DNA from: Vibrio rumoiensis 1S-45
Lineage (GTDB): Bacteria; Pseudomonadota; Gammaproteobacteria; Enterobacterales; Vibrionaceae
Direction: 5' to 3'
Assembly (NCBI RefSeq): GCF_000286955.2
Contig: NZ_AJYK02000048.1
Coordinates: 1 to 53,067, forward strand
Length of the DNA: 53,067 bases
The notes beneath the pieces were generated by a model. That model had not been told where the DNA came from. It did not search any database and saw only the letters and a list, made by a program, of their open reading frames with translations. Shown here in pieces: positions 49,904 to 53,067 of this stretch. Positions within the stretch are counted from its first letter, which is position 1; each line of letters starts with the position of its first letter. Position numbers and translations under genes: made by a program.

Positions 49904-51040
49904 TTAATTGGATGGAATTTGCAACGGTGGCGCCGTTAAATCCAGCTTCCATACTCGACCAAAATGTTGATAGTGACCAGCAGCAATACCGGCTCTCGCC
50001 CCCATGCCATGATACAAATCAAGGTGTCCGCCTTTCACAGCACCACCAGTATCCAACACAATCAATAACTTAAGAACATGGACACCGGTCCATTGACCAT
50101 TAACATCCAACAGAGGTACTTCGGCTAAAATAGGCGTTCCCATTGGGAAAATACTGCGATCACCAGCAACTGCTGCCATTGGTAATAAAGGTATGCCTGC
50201 CGCCCCGACCACTTTCGCGCCAGGTTGACGTTCAAAGAAAACATAAGATGGGTTTTGTTCTAATAACTCTTTCACCGTGTCAGGATCATTTGCCAAAGCC
50301 CAATCTTTAATGGCTTTCATTGACATTTTTTCTTTAGGTATAATGCCTCGGTCAATCAATACTCGACCAATACTGACGTACGGATGATTATTTTTTCCCG
50401 AATAAGCAAAGTAATCCAATTCGTCGCTATCCGCATAATGTACAAATCCACTGCCTTGAACTTCCATTAAAAATGGGTCAATCATATTAGAAGCATAGCC
50501 AAGCTCTAACCCTTTACCTTTTAGTGCTCCATCATAAACCTGAGCACGAGTTGGGCAGACTGCACCGCATTTTGGCTTGGCATAAACAGGGTATTTAAAT
50601 AAATGATCGGGGGTGTGGCGCATCTCAATTACCGGCGAAAAATACCCCGTAAATAGAATGTTGCCTTTTTTATCGGCTCCCGCGAGTTGTTCAATATTCA
50701 CACCATACTTAGCTAACTCAGTCGGATCGCCACTTTCTTGCGCCCAGACATTTAGCTGCGCATATAAATTGGAATATTTAGATTTTAATGACGGCGATTT
50801 AATTTCCACTTGCTCTGCTTGTTTGGCAAAAGTCGTAAAATCTTGCGGAGCAGTCGTATGAACTTCCCCTACCTCTTCTAAATTTCGATCCAACTTGCCA
50901 TCTAAATATTGCTGACCTTGATCATCAGATTGCGCACAACCAAACATGATCACAGCTGAAGTTAAAATCAAAACACGGCCAATCACCGGTTTTATGCACT
51001 TAAGAGAAGAGGAAGAGCAAAAAGTAGGAAAACTAAGCAC
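49904..51040 (-). CDS. mltA: Membrane-bound lytic murein transglycosylase A
   Basis: MltA cleaves glycan strands to 1,6-anhydromuropeptides at the outer membrane. The 378-residue protein has a leader with lipobox VIMFGC (C35). Family landmarks follow: GYFSPVIEMRHT, MEVQGSGFV, SIGRVLIDRG, and the catalytic-Asp region VLDTGGAVKG. The GTG start follows GGTGAT; the long leader means an internal start remains possible. E. coli has amiC between mltA and argA; here a small unknown gene is present. Confidence 0.94.
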   Translation of the reverse strand: MLSFPTFCSSSSLKCIKPVIGRVLILTSAVIMFGCAQSDDQGQQYLDGKLDRNLEEVGEVHTTAPQDFTTFAKQAEQVEIKSPSLKSKYSNLYAQLNVWAQESGDPTELAKYGVNIEQLAGADKKGNILFTGYFSPVIEMRHTPDHLFKYPVYAKPKCGAVCPTRAQVYDGALKGKGLELGYASNMIDPFLMEVQGSGFVHYADSDELDYFAYSGKNNHPYVSIGRVLIDRGIIPKEKMSMKAIKDWALANDPDTVKELLEQNPSYVFFERQPGAKVVGAAGIPLLPMAAVAGDRSIFPMGTPILAEVPLLDVNGQWTGVHVLKLLIVLDTGGAVKGGHLDLYHGMGARAGIAAGHYQHFGRVWKLDLTAPPLQIPSN

Positions 51041-51179
51041 GAAATATCACCAAATTGGTTAAGGAAAAAATAAAAATCAGCATGACAAAATTATCGCTCA
51101 CACACAAGCAACAAACCGTGTTTTGAAATATCTCAAAACATAAGATGCTTTACCATAACGAGATCCAGATCACTCTGTA

Positions 51180-51213
51180 TCGTCATAAAACTGTCATACA
51201 AAGTACACATAAT
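51180..51213 (+). promoter_or_regulatory. PhoB box plus -10, promoter of the small gene at 51257
   Basis: TCGTCAT-AAAA-CTGTCAT (51180-51197) fits the Pho box of two CTGTCAT repeats with a 4-base A/T spacer; the second repeat is perfect. CATAAT follows after exactly 10 bases (51208-51213), the same layout as the E. coli phoA promoter. Predicted start of transcription is near 51220. Confidence 0.65.
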
Positions 51214-51256
51214 TGACGTGAATAAATAACCAGTTATTACAAGGAGTAAGTAATTA

Positions 51257-51475
51257 ATGGCTAGCCCACTTAAAATTGGAAAGGAAACCGTTCTGGATGC
51301 ACATTCTGTTGAGTATGAATGGATCCGTAACCTTGCCAGTGATGGAAACAGTCGTGAACAAATTAACCACCTGATTCAATATTGCTTAGGTGGCGACGAT
51401 CAAATTGCGGATACAATGCGTTTAGTCGCAACTAAACAAGCCAGCATGTATGACTTAATGCGAATCATTAGTTAA
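51257..51475 (+). CDS. Small uncharacterised protein, predicted PhoB-controlled
   Basis: I do not recognise this 72-residue protein. It is soluble-looking, with no signal peptide or membrane segment, mildly acidic, and probably helical (residues about 15-70). One cysteine lies in IQYCLGGDD and two methionine-rich helices end the chain. AAGGAG stands 10 bases before the ATG, and coding quality looks real. It occupies the place of amiC between mltA and argA, and its promoter contains a Pho box, so induction by phosphate limitation is inferred. No function is proposed. Confidence 0.75.
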   Translation: MASPLKIGKETVLDAHSVEYEWIRNLASDGNSREQINHLIQYCLGGDDQIADTMRLVATKQASMYDLMRIIS

Positions 51476-51664
51476 TTGAACCTAAGATTCGGTAACTTAT
51501 TGGCAAAAAGTATAGCGATATCCCACTGTTAATTGTCATCTTTCTAACAAATCGCACATAAACGGTAACCAGAGTCCTTTAAACTGATTTTGCTTTAAAT
51601 AATGATTGATTACAAATGCATTTCTAGTCATTATTTCAACATAAAAAATCAAGGAAAGGTTACC

Positions 51665-53002
51665 GTGAAATTGCGTAGTACAGCATTAGTGAAAGGATTT
51701 AGACAATCAGCCCCATACGTCAATGCCCATCGTGGCAAAACGACGGTGATCATGTTAGGCGGCGAAGTATTTACCGACAGCAATTTTGATAACATCATTA
51801 ACGATATCGCCCTACTCCACAGCTTAGGAATGCGCATCGTTCTCGTATATGGTGCTCGTCCTCAAATCAACCAAAACCTAGAAAGCAACCATTGTGAATC
51901 TCAATATCATAAAGGGATTCGTGTCACCAATGAAGCCGCATTAGATCTTGCAATGCAAGCGGCTGGGCGTTTGCAACTGGCAATCACCGCACGACTGTCC
52001 ATGAGCTTAAATAATACCCCAATGCAAGGCACTCAGTTAAACGTGGTAAGTGGTAACTTTGTGATTGCACAACCGCTCGGGGTGGATGATGGTATCGATT
52101 ACTGTCACAGCGGCAAAGTTCGCCGAATTGATTCCTCAGCGATTAATCGCATGTTAGACATGGGCTCCATTGTGGTGGTTGGGCCGATTGCCAGCTCTGT
52201 CACTGGTGAAAGCTTCAACCTAATGTATGAAGATGTCGCCACCCAAGTCGCCATACGATTAAAAGCTTATAAGCTCATCGGCTTTTGTTCAGAACAAGGC
52301 ATTATTGATAACCAAGGTCGCGTCATTCCTGAGCTATTCCCAAATCGTGCAGAACAATTGGTCAGTGATCTGGAAGCACAATCTGATCTTGAAAATGGCT
52401 ACACCAGTGGTACATTCCGCTTTCTCCGCAGCGCACTTTCTGCTTGTCGCGCAGGTGTCCCACGTTGTCATTTAGTCAGCTATAAGGAAGATGGAGCTCT
52501 ATTACAAGAACTGTTTTCATTTGATGGCATTGGTACACAAGTGGTCATGGCTAGCGCCGAACAAACCCGCAATGCTCAAATTCAAGATATTGGTGGTATT
52601 TTAGATCTTATTCATCCGCTCGAAGAACAAGGTATCTTAGTGCGTCGTTCTCGTGAGCAATTAGAGCAAGAAATCCATAAATTCACAATTATCGACAAAG
52701 ACAGATTGGTGATTGGTTGCGCCGCTTTATATCCCTATATCGAAGATAAGATGGCAGAGATGGCTTGTGTTGCAGTGCATCCTGATTATCGAGATGGCGA
52801 TCGAGGTGTCGTGTTATTAAAACACATGAGTCAAGAAGCCAAAGCCATGGGCATCAATAAACTGTTTGTGTTAACCACCCACAGCTTGCATTGGTTTAGA
52901 GAACAAGGCTTTGAAGAAGTCGGTGTTGATTCTTTGCCAATGGAAAAACGGGGCTTATACAACTACCAAAGAAAATCAAAAATATTGGTACTTAAAATAT
53001 AA
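51665..53002 (+). CDS. argA: Amino-acid N-acetyltransferase (N-acetylglutamate synthase)
   Basis: ArgA acetylates glutamate, the first and arginine-inhibited step of arginine synthesis. From GTG 51665 (AAAGG five bases upstream) it is 445 residues (E. coli 443); an in-frame ATG at 51602 would add 21 unconserved residues. It has an amino-acid-kinase-like domain (about 20-280, VIMLGGE...[10 protein letters not shown]) and a C-terminal GNAT domain (about 295-435, [16 protein letters not shown]). No strong ArgR box could be read upstream. Confidence 0.96.
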   Translation: MKLRSTALVKGFRQSAPYVNAHRGKTTVIMLGGEVFTDSNFDNIINDIALLHSLGMRIVLVYGARPQINQNLESNHCESQYHKGIRVTNEAALDLAMQAAGRLQLAITARLSMSLNNTPMQGTQLNVVSGNFVIAQPLGVDDGIDYCHSGKVRRIDSSAINRMLDMGSIVVVGPIASSVTGESFNLMYEDVATQVAIRLKAYKLIGFCSEQGIIDNQGRVIPELFPNRAEQLVSDLEAQSDLENGYTSGTFRFLRSALSACRAGVPRCHLVSYKEDGALLQELFSFDGIGTQVVMASAEQTRNAQIQDIGGILDLIHPLEEQGILVRRSREQLEQEIHKFTIIDKDRLVIGCAALYPYIEDKMAEMACVAVHPDYRDGDRGVVLLKHMSQEAKAMGINKLFVLTTHSLHWFREQGFEEVGVDSLPMEKRGLYNYQRKSKILVLKI

Positions 53003-53010
53003 AACTCAAT

Positions 53011-53056
53011 AACGATAGTTACTTCAATTAATATTAAGGTAACTATCGTTGTTTTA
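53011..53056 (+). terminator. Terminator of argA
   Basis: AACGATAGTTAC (53011-53022) pairs with GTAACTATCGTT (53039-53050), a perfect 12-bp stem, followed by GTTTTA eight bases after the argA stop. Confidence 0.8.
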
Positions 53057-53067
53057 TATTGACCAAT

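Noticed and set aside
51602..51664. Candidate ArgR boxes upstream of argA
   Set aside because: The region is A/T-rich with TGATT and ATTATTTCA fragments, but no 18-bp site close to the TGAAT-N4-ATTCA consensus could be read.
1..53067. CRISPR array, prophage, transposase, toxin-antitoxin or biosynthetic cluster
   Set aside because: No regularly spaced repeats, integrase, transposase or phage genes were seen; nearly every gene is a conserved housekeeping gene in familiar order.

Overview
The window is ordinary core chromosome of a gamma-proteobacterium, most probably a Vibrio or close relative in the Vibrionaceae. The evidence is a complete nqrABCDEF operon with apbE and nqrM, an OmpK/Tsx-type porin, moderate-to-low GC, an E. 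coli-like gene order, and short intergenic palindromes (arms of the type TATACCCAAGTAAC). I cannot name the species. There are about 52 protein genes, the tail of one tRNA at the left edge, and no insertion sequence, prophage, integron, CRISPR array or defence island. I did not find a convincing new multi-gene system. The best lead is a small uncharacterised gene behind a well-formed predicted PhoB box.

Layout. 1-58: tRNA 3' end plus terminator. 205-3114: lactonase-family protein, then, on the minus strand, ubiF overlapping a Dph6-like ATPase. 3396-9041: miaB-ybeZ-ybeY-ybeX-lnt, covering tRNA modification, rRNA maturation and lipoprotein acylation. 9109-22812: ybeL (minus), then leuS-lptE-holA, rsfS-rlmH-mrdA-mrdB-rlpA, dacA, ybeD, lipB and lipA. 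This joins translation, LPS export, replication, the rod-shape peptidoglycan machinery and lipoate synthesis. 22958-31585: proA-proB, crl, frsA, a small GNAT protein, gpt and a purine permease (all minus), then pepD (plus). This matches the E. coli pepD-gpt-frsA-crl-phoE-proBA block without phoE. 31676-40135: dinB, nqrM, apbE and nqrFEDCBA, all minus. 40525-44799: bolA (minus), then rlmG-yajG-cyclophilin-ampG. 45071-46946: ompK and a panE-like reductase. 47039-53002: csdA, csdE and tcdA (sulfur transfer and t6A cyclisation), mltA, a 72-residue unknown protein, and argA.

How the genes work together. The nqr operon encodes the six subunits of the Na+-pumping NADH:quinone oxidoreductase. Just downstream, apbE supplies the FMN transferase that flavinylates NqrB and NqrC, and nqrM supplies a maturation factor. 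rsfS through dacA and mltA/ampG make, trim and recycle the cell wall. lipB then lipA are consecutive steps of lipoate synthesis, and proB then proA are the first steps of proline synthesis. The purine permease and gpt form a salvage operon with a PurR-like operator.

Regulatory sites readable from sequence are a LexA box at dinB, a PurR box at the purine permease, a CRP site at ompK and a PhoB box at the small gene at 51257. Strong intrinsic terminators follow dacA, lipA/proA, crl, gpt, nqrM, nqrF, ampG and ompK. All operator calls are by eye against known consensus sequences; none was scored computationally.
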